A DNA stretch of 64,000 bases from NCBI GenBank assembly GCA_035578175.1, contig JAQMRL010000003.1, positions 86,124,969-86,188,968 of the forward strand, in the 5' to 3' direction. Shown in pieces: positions 26,601-35,480 of this stretch. The notes under the pieces are model-generated. The model saw only the letters and a list, made by a program, of their open reading frames with translations, was not told where the DNA came from and did no database searches. Position 1 is the first letter of the stretch. Each line of letters begins with the position of its first letter. A program made the translations under genes and the position numbers. This DNA comes from Catonia carolina (Eukaryota > Arthropoda > Insecta > Hemiptera > Achilidae).

Positions 26601-29600
26601 TGAAATTTAAATTTTGAGGTCAGTACCTTGTAGAATTTGCAAAAGTACCAAGTTTTCCAATTCACTGGTTTTTGAATAATTTTAAACTTCAGGATTTATG
26701 TATTGTTGAAATTTATCACATTATTAAATTGATGATGTCTTTTTAATGAGAGTGTATGAGAGAAAATTTTAAAAAACTTTTGAATTTTTCGGTACAAATG
26801 TGGTTTAAGTAGAATTTTTTAATAGTTATTTTATAATTATTTTTTTCTAAATACAGATTGACACCAAGAGAGTTCAACTCATACGGATCTCGAAGAGGTA
26901 ACGATGATGTAATGGCTAGAGGAACTTTTGCAAATATAAGACTGGTAAATAAATTAGTAAGCAAAGCTGGACCAAGAACAACTCACATTCCTTCTGGTGA
27001 AGAGGTTTGTAGTTTTGAAATCATACATTTCATGTATTACTAACATTGTTTTGTTGATAAAATTTTTTGTTGGGGGTAGAAATGGTTGACAAACATGTTA
27101 TTTATTTAAATTAATACTGCACTACTTTTACGCCGGTCCGTAGTTCATATTTTTCCCACGGTTGGCGCTGTGATGGGGTTGCTCCTGCCGATAGATAGCG
27201 CAGCAGTCACACCTCTTGCAGTGCATGTACCAAGTGGCAAGATGTATCTACACACTGGCGAATGCGATAGTTGAGAAGGTGACCAGACAGTATCGATTCT
27301 AACGTAGTCGAAGGTTGATATGGAGGAATTGCAGCTCAACTTTGAGTTAATTCTTTCTGCTACTACACCTCCCTTCCCTACCCCTCGCTTCACCGGCGAC
27401 TGCTCCTCTTCGGAGGCAGTGGTAAAAGGTGCTCGCTGCGTCTACGACTGCTCCTATTTCATTAGGCAGCGGTACAGACGACCCCGCTTTGCTTTACCGG
27501 CGACTGCTCCTCTTCGGAGGCAGCGGGGAAAGGTTGTTCGCTGCGTCGGCGACTGCTCCTAATCGTTTAGGCAGCAGTAAAGACGACCTCCCCCTTCGCT
27601 TGCCAGCGGCTGCTCCTCTTTGAGGTAGCGGTGAAGGCTTCTCCAAGCATCTGTTTCACTTTTTGAACTACACCGCTGGATACCCGGCCGGTCCTATGAG
27701 TTCTACAGACTGTGCTACTACAAGCTGGTGGCGACAATTTCATCTTCAGGTTACCTGTCTTGTAAGATTGTTGGTCACCATTACATTCATTTGAGTTTTG
27801 TCAACTGCTCTTCGAAAGAGAGTAACTGAACTCACACGATACCTGTCCCAAAGCTTCTTGAACCATGATATCCTACATGAAACTGGACCATAATTACCCT
27901 CCACGTTTCCCATCATAATATTCTGCACCATTCTGTATTTCTTTCCTGTCATCACATGACAAAGTATTCCAATTACTCACAGTATTCATAACTTCCTTTT
28001 CCTTATTTAATTTCACAAGATGTGTGTTCTTATTCTGTCAGTTCATTAGTGATTTTCTGTATTTCACTCATCAAAATCTCTAAAAACTAGGTTTTTTTTA
28101 GGATTGCAACCTTAGAATGCATTTTATGACAAAAGTTTATCTAATCAAAGTTATAGGTAATAAAAAAATCTACAACTTTTATTTCGAGCAGTTTTGTACA
28201 GAGCCTAGTTAACCAAATACAGTCTATTCTGAATAATTGGTCCACTGGTTAATTGGGGCAGCCGGTTTTTTGGGACAGTTCTGTAAAGAACAAAAACAGA
28301 ACGGGATTGTACATTGATAAGTACTTCGTTTATTTGTCCATAATGCTGCTTATTGGGGCCAATCTAATGTATGTACATATAAGATTTATTAAAACCATTA
28401 AAGGCCAGCGAAGAACAACATGTGGTTCTAATCGGCAAGATAGAGGTAATAAGAATTTTGAAAGATAAACAACAGTAATCACACATCAGTCATAACAGAG
28501 ATATTATTTACAAGTACAATGTGATCATAATCATCACTACACGATTTTAGTGAGTCATATTTACTAGTTATGCCCGACCTTACAAGCTATATAGCCTCCT
28601 TGTAACTTATGGTTTGTTGTCACTTGTCATATGTATCCTGTATATGGAGCGTTCGTAATTCCATGATTCTTATCAGTTTTTGTGATTTCATGAGTGTACT
28701 GTAACACACTATTTTCCTGTCTGGTTGTTTTGTTATCTGCAGGCATACTTTTTAATTTTTTTAATTCCCATTCGTTTCACACATTTTCTTGTAATTTTTA
28801 TGCATGTAGACTTTTAGTAAAGTACCTGCTACCAACGTCTTTGTGAGTTAAATGCCGCTTAACGATATGACTGTGTGAACAAATAAAGCTTCTCGACAAA
28901 ACAAAAACGTATCCACCTAAAGTTCAGCCGTTCTTAGTTTGCTCCTACTGTCAACAAACAAAAGCCACCTACTACAGGGTGCACGCTAGAGTCTTCGACT
29001 TTATGGATGTCGTATTCCTATTAAGTTAACTATTTTTTAAATTATAAGTGCTTAAAGTACTAAAAACATCAGTCATGATATGATGTAGGCCTAACAATTT
29101 CATTTATAAAAATTCTTTTAAAAGTATTTTGTATTTAAATACTTTTGAAAGTATTTTGTTGTTACTTTTTAATCAGCGTGTACACATTTTGATATAATGC
29201 GCATGCTCAGTGACGTCATTATTTGTTTACATTAGGAGCAAACTAAGAGAGGCCGGACTGTAACTTAAGATAATGTAAACTATTCGAAGTAACCAGTGTA
29301 CTGAAAATTACGATAGCTTGTATTGTGCTGCAAGAAGATAAAATATGCCAAGAGTGGGCATTAAAAGATCATGGAACATCTCAGAAAAGAAAATGTGAAG
29401 GAAAGGACCCTCTTGTGATAACAGCTGAATGAATAGTTTGCCATTGTAATTGAGTGGCAATGGTCCAATGCTTTAAACCAAGGCAAAACATTTTGCTAAA
29501 AAGTTAAATTATTGTTCTGGTACTCTTATTTTATTTTTTTGTTTGTGTAAGGATAGAACTTGCATGTAAAATGTATGTGTATGATAAGTTTAATAAAATA

Positions 29601-32600
29601 TATGTAGTATCATATACGCTACAGTTTACGAATTCTTTTCTTAGGGACAGCCGTTTAATTGGGCCAAAATCCTCCGGTCCCGATGTGCTCCAATTATCTG
29701 GCATTGACTGTAGTGATTTTTTTGACCTAGTTAAGCAAGTTAATGATTTTCCATGTTTTCAAGTTCTACAGAGGTTGATTTTCATTTTGCATAATTTTAC
29801 TCATGATTAAAATTAGGTTGTTTTTAATTTGACATAGTTTACTAATGATAGGTTATAGTTTTCATTATTTACAGTGGCTAGAGAAAGCATGTGAGTGTTT
29901 CATACAAATTTTGTATATCTCAATTTGGATTATTGTCCAAGCCTATACTCCATACAATAATACCAAAAACACACTACAGCAACATATCTAATTCTAAGTT
30001 GGAGGCTAAGATCCCTACTGTGTAAATTTTTTACTACCCATGCAAAAATCTCATTATGTTTCTTTGCCAAACTCTACTCTACATCAACTTTGGGACATTT
30101 CATTCTTTATTGCGTATCGTTTGCAAAGCTTTTCTCTTTTTTATTTATTCTGTTCTAATAATTTTCAGTGATAATCTTGTTCCAAGTATCCATAGAATTA
30201 CAGTTGTTATTTGTTTGCTGCAGAATTGTACTAAACTTCAGAAATATCAAACAAAGTGGTTGACTTTTTTACGTTTGCTCTTATACTTACTAGAACGTTA
30301 GTATACACGTATTAAAAAACATATCGTTTTTAATTTCAGTTGGATGTCTTCGATGCAGCTGAGAGATATAAGGCAAGTGGCACACCTCTAATTCTTATTG
30401 TTGGAAAGGAATACGGATGTGGTTCATCTAGAGATTGGGCTGCTAAAGGACCTCTATTATTGGTAAGTTTATGAAAAAATCGTTAATTTTTTTTTTGGGT
30501 TGTGTTTTGAATGCATAATATTGTTTAGATAAATTTTACATCATGATATGACTGGTTTCGATGAGGTAGATGGCTGAAACTCGGTGGAGTTGTCCAAAAA
30601 AATATATATACGAGGTCTGGCTATTAAATAACGAGACTGACATTGTAAAAAATTTTATTTTTATTTTATACATAATCACTTATTATCACCTTCAATATAC
30701 ATTCCTCTATCCGTACACCGCTCCATGTGAATTTTCCATTGTTGGAAACAGTGCTGGAAGTCATCTACTGTCAGCTCCTTCAGGACACATGCCGCTTTCT
30801 CTTTTACAGCTTCCACAGACTCAAATCTTGTCCCTTTTAATGTAGATTTCACCTTAGGGAACAGGTAGAAGTCACATGGTGCAAGATCTGGTGAATAAGG
30901 TGGATGTTCTAACACTGAGATGCTGTACTTGGCTAGGAACCTCTTGACAGATAATGCGGAATGAGCTGGCGCTTTGTCTTGGTGGAGAACCCATGATTTG
31001 TCCTTCCACATTTCGGGGCGTTTTTTCGTTACTCTTTGACATAGTTTAGAAAGTACCTCAAGATAGTAATATTGATTAATTGTTTATTAATTAATTTAAT
31101 AAACTATTACTTTATTACTATTTTTACTTATTATTATTTACTACGAGGGCGAATCAAATATAAACGGTAATTTTTAAAATTATATTTATTGAATAATATT
31201 ATACAAAAACTATGCCTTCAACATTTTTCAGTATAGTCTCCTGCATTATCTACACACTTCTGCCACCAATTTGGAAGCTTGAATATTGCCTGTTCATAAA
31301 AAGATTGAGGGAGAGTTGTCAACCAACCGCGCACGTGCTTCTCGACATCTTCATTGCTTTCAAATCGTTTTCCCCCCAAGTGATTCTTTCAGAGGCGCAA
31401 ACAAAAAGTAGTCACAAGGGGACAAGTCTGGACTGTAAGGAGGGTGTTCGAGAGTTTCCCAGCCCATTTCTTCCAATTTATCCCTTGTCAACAATGCGGT
31501 GTGAGGCCTTGCGTTGTCATGGAGAAGGATGATATCTCTAATGGGCACACCTCGTCTTTTGTTTCGGTAACTGGTTTTTGCCGACTGTAGCATCTGGCAG
31601 TAGTAAGCCGCATTCACTGTTCGTTGATCGTGAAGAAAATCAATGAGTAGAACTCCCCTTGAGTCAAAAAAAATTGTTGCAAGAACTTTTCCGGCTGAGA
31701 GACGAGTTTTGGCTTTCACTGGGCAGCCTTCATCCTTCCTTCGCCACTCCTTACTTGCCATTTTCGATTCGGGAGTGTAATGGTGGACCCACGTCTCATC
31801 ACATGTGACGATGTGCCTCAAAAAATCTTCACCTTCTTCTTGAAATCGATGCAGAAGTCTCCCGGCGATCTCCGACCTGACCTGTTTTTGATTTCCGGAC
31901 AGCAACCTCGGAACCCATTGAGCACTAATCTTTCTGAAGCCAAGGTGGTCTGTGATTGCAGACTGAACACTCCCGTAGCTGATACCAATTTCTGATGAGA
32001 TTTCTTGAACAGTTAACCGGCGATCACCTTCAATAAGCTCTCGAACGGCACTAATGTTGTCATCTGTGAGACTTGACCTTGGGAGTCGATGGTGACTTTC
32101 GTTTTCAAACGTTCTCGCCCACCCCTAAATTCTTTGGCCCACGTATACACTAGATTCTTAGACAGAGTAGTGTCCCCAAACTGTGCCCGCAAACGAGTAA
32201 AAATTTCCGAAGGCTTAACACGTTCATTTGCTAAAAATTTTATGGCGATTCGTTGCGCGACAGATGGATGTACCTCTCGCTCGGTCATGGCTGTACTGAC
32301 GGCAGAACGCAACAATGCTGCGAAGTAAGCAGTTCCCCCCACTTCTATTAAACAAAACAACAACTGCTCACCGCCACATCTGGTCCGAATGTGTTTGGTA
32401 CAGTCAATAGCAAAATTACCGTTTATATTTGATTTGCCCTCGTATTATTACTTTATTTACTATTATACTTGATTAATTGTCAGGAACCAAGGAAGGTACA
32501 CAATCCCATGGATATTAAAAAAAAAACAATCATCATTGCTTTAAATGACTTGCTCATTCAACCTTTTCTGACTCTGTGAAGTTCGGCTCTTCCAGTGCAT

Positions 32601-34733
32601 GGGTTGGCGCTTAGTTTCCGGATCATAAGTAAAAAAACCATGTTTCATCTCATGTTATTATCTTCTACCTGTTCCCTAAGATGAAATCTGCATTAAAAGG
32701 GACAAGATTTGAGTCTGTGGAAGCTGTAAAAGAGAAAGTGGCACGTGTCCTGAAGGAGATGACAGAAGATAACTTCTAGCACTGTTTCCAACAATTGAAA
32801 ATTCGCATGGAGCATTGTAGGGATAAAGAAGGAGTGTATATTGAAGGTGACAATAAGTGATTATGTATAAAATTAAAATTAAATTTTTTACAACATCAGT
32901 CTCGTTATTTAATAGCCACATCTCGTATATAGAATTTTTCCAAATTAGAAAATCTTATTTTTAATTTATTTATAACCATAATTTAAAAATTATTGATATA
33001 AAACAAAAGTCTGCCCAGGTGAAGCCAATACGGGCAGCTAGTTAGCAAATACATTAATCTTGAATTGCTTTTTTGAGATGATAAGTATGTTCTGAAACTA
33101 CAGCCTGAAGTCATATTGAGACCATTCGTTACCCGAGAATGATATCACTTATGCCGTCAAGGTATTTAATACGATTTGTGTTATTTGAGTAATCTAAAAT
33201 TATTACTTTTCTGTTAACTTCTTTATTAACAATATTCATTTTAATGTTTGTGTTTGAACAGGGTGTAAAGGCTGTGATTGCTGAATCTTATGAACGTATT
33301 CACCGTTCTAATTTGGTTGGTATGGGTCTCGTACCATTACAATTCTTGCCAGGCCAAAACGCAGAAACTCTTAAACTTACTGGCCAGGAAGTTTATAACA
33401 TTGAACTTCCAGAAAATCTTAGACCACAACAGCACATTACAGTAAAGGTAAGAAAATAATTCAATAGTTATTTTTAGAAATTCTTTGAATTCGCTTTCAT
33501 TATTTATTATTTAACAGCCAGAACCTTAACTGCGAGTTATGGTTTATGGTCTCAAAATGTCAAACAAATTGGACAGAGTGTCAGGTTGTCAAAAATGTGG
33601 GCTGAAATCTTAAATTTTTATTAGTAATGCTAAATATCTAATTTGTATGCTTGTAACAATGTACAATTTATATCATTCAACATTAAAGGTTGGTTCATAT
33701 CATCATTTCCGTAATGGACCGTTTCCTACAGTACAAATATCTTTTCATGCTTTGTAAATGAGAGCATTCATATCAAGCGTAGCGTATATGTTACGATGTG
33801 GCACGCTCTGTCTCCGTACAGGATTTTCAGCGACAATATTTGCCGGAAGCTGAACATGTCTGATCATGTCGGAACGCATTGCTACGCATACAATATGCTC
33901 AGTATAAATGAGCTATTGTACAGGTTCAGTTGACGAAAGTCAACTGAAGTCTGTACTTACATTAAGTAAACTGCTAGTTTTTCTTTTGGCTTTATTACTT
34001 ATGTAAAAACAGTGTATTGTTTTGTAATCACTGGTTCTATCTTTAAATACAACTCATTAAACTGAAAAAGACATACAAAAGTATTGGAAAATCTTTTCTA
34101 TGTCATCCATCAGTTCTTTAAATAGAGTTCAATTTTCCTAGTTCTGAACATTTTATGTGTAGATAACCTCTTACATTTACATTGATTGTTTTCTACATCA
34201 TCTTCTAACAAAATATCACACACAAATCTTCAATAGTGAGGTCTAACATTTTGACGCTATTAAAAGAAACTTATCACTGTTCACGTTACATTATTACTGA
34301 ACTTTGGCTTCCAGTGCCGATTATTGTTTGAATGTCAGCTCAGATGTCATGTCAAAACAGTCCGTTACAAAAATGATTGGTAGATGATGATATGAACAAC
34401 CAATCTTTAGATGGAAGTGTTCTAAGGCACTCAAGAAGTACTTGAATTTTAATTTTTTTTTAATTATCCAATTTTTTGTTTCCTAATAAATAATTAATAA
34501 ATAAATTTGAATGATATTGAGTTATACTGAATCCTGGATTTGTGAGTATCTGGTTTTTAAGACTATAATCTTTTATTACTGTATCAGAGTCTTTACTGAA
34601 AAATTTTTCTGTCTTATTTTAGATCGATGATGGACGTAGCTTTGAAGTAATCCTGAGGTTTGATACTGAAGTGGATCTGACATATTACAAACACGGTGGT
34701 ATCTTGAATTACATGATTCGCAAAATGTTGTAG
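13809..34733 (+). CDS. IRP1: Cytosolic aconitase / iron regulatory protein 1, C-terminal half (nine exons)
   Basis: Join of 13809-13968, 16308-16528, 17685-17841, 23508-23743, 25122-25258, 26857-27004, 30340-30462, 33262-33447 and 34623-34733. Every intron is GT..AG and the frame is kept throughout: 1479 bases, 492 residues plus TAG. The protein matches animal IRP1 from about residue 400 to the C terminus (family length ~890). Visible motifs in order are [76 protein letters not shown] and ILNYMIRKM. In this family the holo-enzyme interconverts citrate and isocitrate in the cytosol, while the cluster-free form binds iron-responsive elements in mRNA. All three cluster cysteines are present, so both roles are plausible. 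Mitochondrial aconitase is a more distant relative and fits less well. The 5' exons lie outside the window. Confidence 0.96.
13972..14401 (+). other. Intron sequence, nothing recognised
   Basis: Part of the 2339-base intron after exon a. No repeat match or frame worth reporting. Confidence 0.4.
14402..14482 (+). repeat. tRNA-derived SINE-3 head
   Basis: GGCTTGTTGGTGTAGCAACC is followed by GGTTCAATTCCC at B-box distance, then AGTCTGA as in other SINE-3 copies. Confidence 0.6.
14491..14720 (+). repeat. R repeat 5' fragment with long TG/CG tract
   Basis: Starts ACTTTATCTATG (part of the usual start is lost). A ~75-base (TG)n(CG)n(TGCG)n tract spans 14594-14670. It stops soon after AACATCTCAAGAATGG. 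Confidence 0.75.
14937..15111 (+). repeat. SINE-2, 5' truncated, with target duplication
   Basis: Flanked by TATACCAGGGTG at 14925-14936 and 15112-15123. It starts in the middle of the SINE at GTCATTTACAGAGTGG (the boundary may shift by the shared GGTG) and ends with (AAC)5. This is a typical 5'-truncated retroposed copy. Confidence 0.8.
15124..15904. other. Intron sequence, nothing recognised
   Basis: AT-rich. GGGCGTTCAAAAAGTACC at 15642 resembles one end of a mariner-type element, but no partner end was found. Confidence 0.35.
15905..15985 (-). repeat. tRNA-derived SINE-3 head
   Basis: On the minus strand, CCTCCGTGGTGTAGTGACC and GGTTCGATTCCCGGCTAGGG form A and B boxes. Confidence 0.65.
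16308..16528 (+). CDS. IRP1: IRP1 exon b (CxxC cluster ligands)
   Basis: The acceptor is GTTCTAG; two bases complete the split glycine codon and 73 codons follow. [11 protein letters not shown] gives the second and third cluster cysteines at 16466-16468 and 16475-16477 (human C503 and C506 equivalents). The donor GTATTT follows EKK-type sequence in phase 0. An ATG-initiated frame from 16256 overlaps this exon, but its first part is intron. Confidence 0.95.
16692..17582 (+). repeat. R repeat, full length, in intron b-c
   Basis: Both ends intact. It fills most of the 1156-base intron between IRP1 exons b and c and stops ~100 bases before the acceptor. The CCGGATCTACACG block near the start is deleted, and the TG tract is at 16759-16797. 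Confidence 0.88.
17685..17841 (+). CDS. IRP1: IRP1 exon c (arginine motif)
   Basis: The acceptor is TTGTACAG and the exon starts [12 protein letters not shown] in phase 0. It contains [10 protein letters not shown] and HPNTRANY, whose arginines in human IRP1 (R536, R541) take part in substrate and RNA contact. It ends one base into a glycine codon before donor GTAAGT. Confidence 0.95.
17861..18627 (+). repeat. 270-base direct duplication with hairpins
   Basis: Unit 1 (17861-18130) and unit 2 (18356-18627) are ~95% alike and 495 bases apart. Each has GAGTTTCTC..GAGAAAC and a second inverted pair around ACATTTAATGTCATTAATGT. The spacer is unrelated. Unit 1 begins ~20 bases after the exon c donor. 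Confidence 0.8.
18771..19482 (+). repeat. R repeat, older diverged copy
   Basis: Starts ATTTCTCTTGCC without the usual hairpin, lacks the TG tract and the GGAAGTAGTAG block, and ends GGCAGGAGAAAGTCCTGTGA plus GTGTTTGACACC. Confidence 0.8.
19675..19815 (+). repeat. Dispersed repeat T, copy 1
   Basis: Shares ~140 bases with 20404-20545, including TGAGGTTGGCAACTACTATG and GGTTTGATGCAGTTCTCCAA. No coding potential. Class unknown. Confidence 0.65.
20648..21733 (+). mobile_element. Non-LTR retrotransposon copy with 13-base target duplication
   Basis: Flanked by AGTATTACCCTCC on both sides and ending GGAAGAAGAAGTGAAGA, a (GAA)n tail. The first ~400 bases are GC-richer non-coding DNA resembling a LINE 5' region. 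The remainder is the C-terminal part of a reverse transcriptase frame, so the copy may be internally deleted and not just 5' truncated. Confidence 0.82.
21020..21700 (+). pseudogene. LINE reverse transcriptase, C-terminal portion
   Basis: A continuous frame of 226 codons. From about residue 30 it reads [20 protein letters not shown], then [30 protein letters not shown], and near the end [14 protein letters not shown]. These are hallmarks of the thumb/C-terminal region of arthropod LINE proteins. The catalytic FADD-type motif and endonuclease are absent and the proximal ~30 residues are not LINE-like. Not functional. Confidence 0.85.
21828..22965 (+). mobile_element. Tigger/pogo-type transposon, internally deleted
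   Basis: Terminal repeats CAGTACAATCGTGATAATCC / complement of GGATTATCACAAATGTACTG, with TA on both sides (21826-21827 and 22966-22967). 1138 bases long, about half of a complete element. Confidence 0.88.
22214..22841 (+). pseudogene. Tigger/jerky-like transposase, N-terminal half
   Basis: Starts [20 protein letters not shown], is broken by an early stop and frameshifts through the first HTH, then is open from 22452 with [20 protein letters not shown] and [12 protein letters not shown] (CENP-B-type HTH) and [11 protein letters not shown] (first catalytic Asp of the DDE domain). The rest of the DDE domain is missing. Confidence 0.85.
22968..23407. other. Intron DNA, no feature recognised
   Basis: May contain the continuation of repeat T near its start. 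No coding signal. Confidence 0.3.
23408..23487 (+). repeat. R repeat 3' end, immediately upstream of IRP1 exon d
   Basis: Contains CATGATTAAAATTAGGT, ATTGGCAAGATAAAGTCATG and GTGAGTGTTTTAACACC. Only ~80 bases of the family remain, and the acceptor AG is ~20 bases further on. Confidence 0.75.
23508..23743 (+). CDS. IRP1: IRP1 exon d
   Basis: Follows TTGTGCAG. The first two bases complete glycine, then 78 codons run [17 protein letters not shown].. to ..PPFFDDMTQ, matching the linker between aconitase domains 3 and 4. The donor is GTAGTC. The acceptor sits ~20 bases after an R-repeat 3' end (23408-23487), so repeat-derived DNA lies in the branch-point/pyrimidine region. Confidence 0.94.
23873..24806 (+). 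repeat. R repeat, full length, in intron d-e
   Basis: One of the best-preserved copies, 934 bases with a short TG tract (24006-24021). It makes up two thirds of the intron. Confidence 0.9.
25122..25258 (+). CDS. IRP1: IRP1 exon e
   Basis: Follows AATGTTTTCAG and encodes [12 protein letters not shown].., [13 protein letters not shown] and NSPAARYL, the start of the swivelling domain 4. It ends two bases into a glycine codon before donor GTTTGT. An open frame upstream of the acceptor (from 24765) is AT-rich intron and not coding. Confidence 0.94.
25610..25873 (-). repeat. SINE-1 copy
   Basis: Tail end at the left (GTGACCCAATGAGATG), head at the right with B box complement GGATTTGAACCAGGAAC and A box complement TTTACCACTAGACCAACCC. 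The spacer between the boxes is short. Confidence 0.8.
25874..26855. other. Intron DNA, no feature recognised
   Basis: AT-rich remainder of the 1598-base intron e-f. No repeat matches seen. Confidence 0.4.
26857..27004 (+). CDS. IRP1: IRP1 exon f
   Basis: The acceptor is AAATACAG; one base finishes the glycine codon and 49 codons follow. [20 protein letters not shown] is near-identical to the conserved domain-4 stretch of animal IRP1. It ends ..IPSGEE before donor GTTTGT. Confidence 0.95.
27393..27632 (+). repeat. GC-rich array of five related stem-loops
   Basis: Hairpins at 27400-27419, 27448-27469, 27504-27523, 27553-27574 and 27610-27628, spaced 48-57 bases. Each begins CTGCTCCT and closes AGGCAG or AGGTAG. 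Units 1 and 3 are CCTC-TTCG-GAGG, units 2 and 4 CCTA..TAGG, and unit 5 CCTC-TTT-GAGG, so paired bases change together. The array sits in intron f-g, in a sharply GC-rich island of the AT-rich window. Confidence 0.7.
27633..28040. other. Intron DNA, no feature recognised
   Basis: No repeat or frame supported. Confidence 0.35.
28041..29911 (+). repeat. R repeat (3' two thirds) split by a TA-flanked element
   Basis: Left part 28041-28217 ends at the CTACAGAGCCTAGTTTA-equivalent block. The right part resumes at 29713 with GTGATTTTTTTGACC and ends GTGGCTAGAGAAAGCATGTG plus AGTGTTTCATAC. Confidence 0.75.
28220..29710. mobile_element. Non-autonomous pogo-like element
   Basis: Imperfect terminal repeats (CAGTCTATTCTGAATAATTG / complement of TTATCTGGCATTGACTG) with TA at 28218-28219 and 29711-29712. 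It is inserted in an R copy. Near 29345-29420, broken frames read AEWA-like, [16 protein letters not shown], reminiscent of pogo/Tigger N-terminal regions. Nothing else coding remains. Confidence 0.65.
30340..30462 (+). CDS. IRP1: IRP1 exon g (GSSRDW)
   Basis: Follows TTAATTTCAG: 41 codons in phase 0, starting [21 protein letters not shown] contains the active-site serine and the arginine equivalent to human S778 and R780. The preceding residue is cysteine (YGCGSS), where the human protein has alanine. The donor is GTAAGT. Confidence 0.95.
30676..31011 (-). pseudogene. Mariner transposase C-terminal part (left arm of fold-back element)
   Basis: 111 codons. [10 protein letters not shown] and [18 protein letters not shown] give catalytic acids two and three with 34 residues between them (DD34D). 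Ends YIEGDNK. The first catalytic Asp and the DNA-binding part are missing. The plus-strand mirror copy at about 32667-32862 has a premature stop (TAG) within NF*HCF. Confidence 0.85.
31144..32442 (-). mobile_element. Mariner nested in the fold-back element
   Basis: 1299 bases, TA at 31142-31143 and 32443-32444. Terminal repeats CGAGGGCGAATCAAATATAA / CGAGGGCAAATCAAATATAA differ at one of the first ~30 bases. Recent but frameshifted. Confidence 0.92.
31218..32288 (-). pseudogene. Mariner transposase with two frameshifts
   Basis: Start [13 protein letters not shown] at 32288, paired-type HTH region, linker WVPRLL, first Asp in [10 protein letters not shown], second in LLHDNARPH, third in [13 protein letters not shown] (34 residues between), stop near 31218. 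One shift lies near 32085 in the HTH region and the other in a G6 run near 31375 (LGGK). Otherwise it is nearly complete, so it decayed recently. Confidence 0.88.
32928..33261. other. Intron DNA, no feature recognised
   Basis: AT-rich end of intron g-h. Confidence 0.4.
33262..33447 (+). CDS. IRP1: IRP1 exon h
   Basis: Follows TTTGAACAG. The 62 codons include [16 protein letters not shown] and [17 protein letters not shown]. The frame stays in phase 0 into donor GTAAGA. A start codon 18 bases before the exon belongs to the intron. Confidence 0.95.
33686..34407. mobile_element. MITE-like element in the last IRP1 intron
   Basis: Imperfect terminal repeats AAGGTTGGTTCATATCATCA and the complement of GATGATATGAACAACCAATC, with possible TA duplications at 33684-33685 and 34408-34409. 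No coding capacity. The second end has a 3-base insertion relative to the first. Confidence 0.6.
34623..34733 (+). CDS. IRP1: IRP1 terminal exon with stop
   Basis: Follows TCTTATTTTAG. It encodes [20 protein letters not shown].. and ends [10 protein letters not shown] before TAG at 34731-34733. The length and C-terminal sequence agree with complete IRP1 proteins, so the gene ends normally here. Confidence 0.95.
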   Translation: MDDGRSFEVILRFDTEVDLTYYKHGGILNYMIRKML

Positions 34734-34734
34734 T

Positions 34735-34740
34735 AATAAA
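34735..34740 (+). terminator. Possible poly(A) signal
   Basis: AATAAA begins one base after the IRP1 stop codon. That would leave an unusually short 3' UTR, so a downstream AT-rich site may be used instead. No terminal exon or next gene could be recognised downstream. Confidence 0.25.
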
Positions 34741-35480
34741 ATCTTATTACTTTAAACAAATTGTTATTTGTTAACTATAAAAAGACTTGACAATTATTTT
34801 TTAGTTTTTAATTTTTATATGGTGAATGGTTTTTATGGTTGAACAAAAAAAAAATCTAGCAAAAATTTTTAATATATAAAATATAATTTAGAAATTTTTA
34901 AACGTACCACATAAATAATCATTTCATTTAATTTTTTTGACATTTCCCCCCCACCCCAATTTTTTTAATGTTTTTAAAACACGAACAAATTATTTTGAAT
35001 TATTTTTATTCTTTTATGGCTTATGTTAATTTTTTCTGGATTTTATTAATTAAAAAGTTGTATATATTTGTGATAATTTTCATTTTTGTCTATTTAAAGG
35101 GAGCTGAAGCAGATTTTATTATCTCTGTCATTTCCAAAATATATTTCATCTGATAAATTGTAAATTTATTTAATCTACATGTATTTGTTATGAGATTATT
35201 AAGAGTTTTTGTCATGTTTCCTTCGGCCTCAAACGCACTAGGCAGTTACCCACAGCAGTCGAACTTGTGGGAAATACATCCCAAGTAACCACAGCCTTAT
35301 ACGCTCTAGGCAGTTTGTTAATTGTGGTCAAAACAAACCAGTCAATAATGGTTGGCTACTAAACTCACCCCACAGTGCAAATATCACCTGCATGACCAAT
35401 CGCTGAAGGGGCTGCAGCTCTCCAAGCAAAATTACTGTGGCTTATGGCCAACTGCTTTGTAGTACTTGTTCTAATAAATT
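34741..35480. other. Downstream of IRP1: AT-rich, no gene recognised
   Basis: May include the IRP1 3' UTR. From 35220 the composition becomes less AT-rich, with CTAGGCAGTT repeated at 35238 and 35304, but no class is recognised. Confidence 0.35.

Larger units (their letters stand above)
30611..32925. mobile_element. Palindromic (fold-back) mariner derivative, copy 1, with nested mariner
   Basis: TA flanks at 30609-30610 and 32926-32927. Left arm 30611-30871 and right arm 32662-32925 are inverted copies of the 3' end of a mariner transposase gene, so the C terminus is encoded toward both ends. Between them is a single minus-strand segment of the same gene, interrupted by the mariner at 31144-32442. 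Without that insertion the element is ~1.0 kb. Same arm breakpoints as 48933-49850. Confidence 0.85.

Noticed and set aside
27320..27623. Overlapping GC-rich frames in the hairpin island
   Set aside because: The frames arise from the tandem hairpin units and resemble no protein; structure explains the pattern better.
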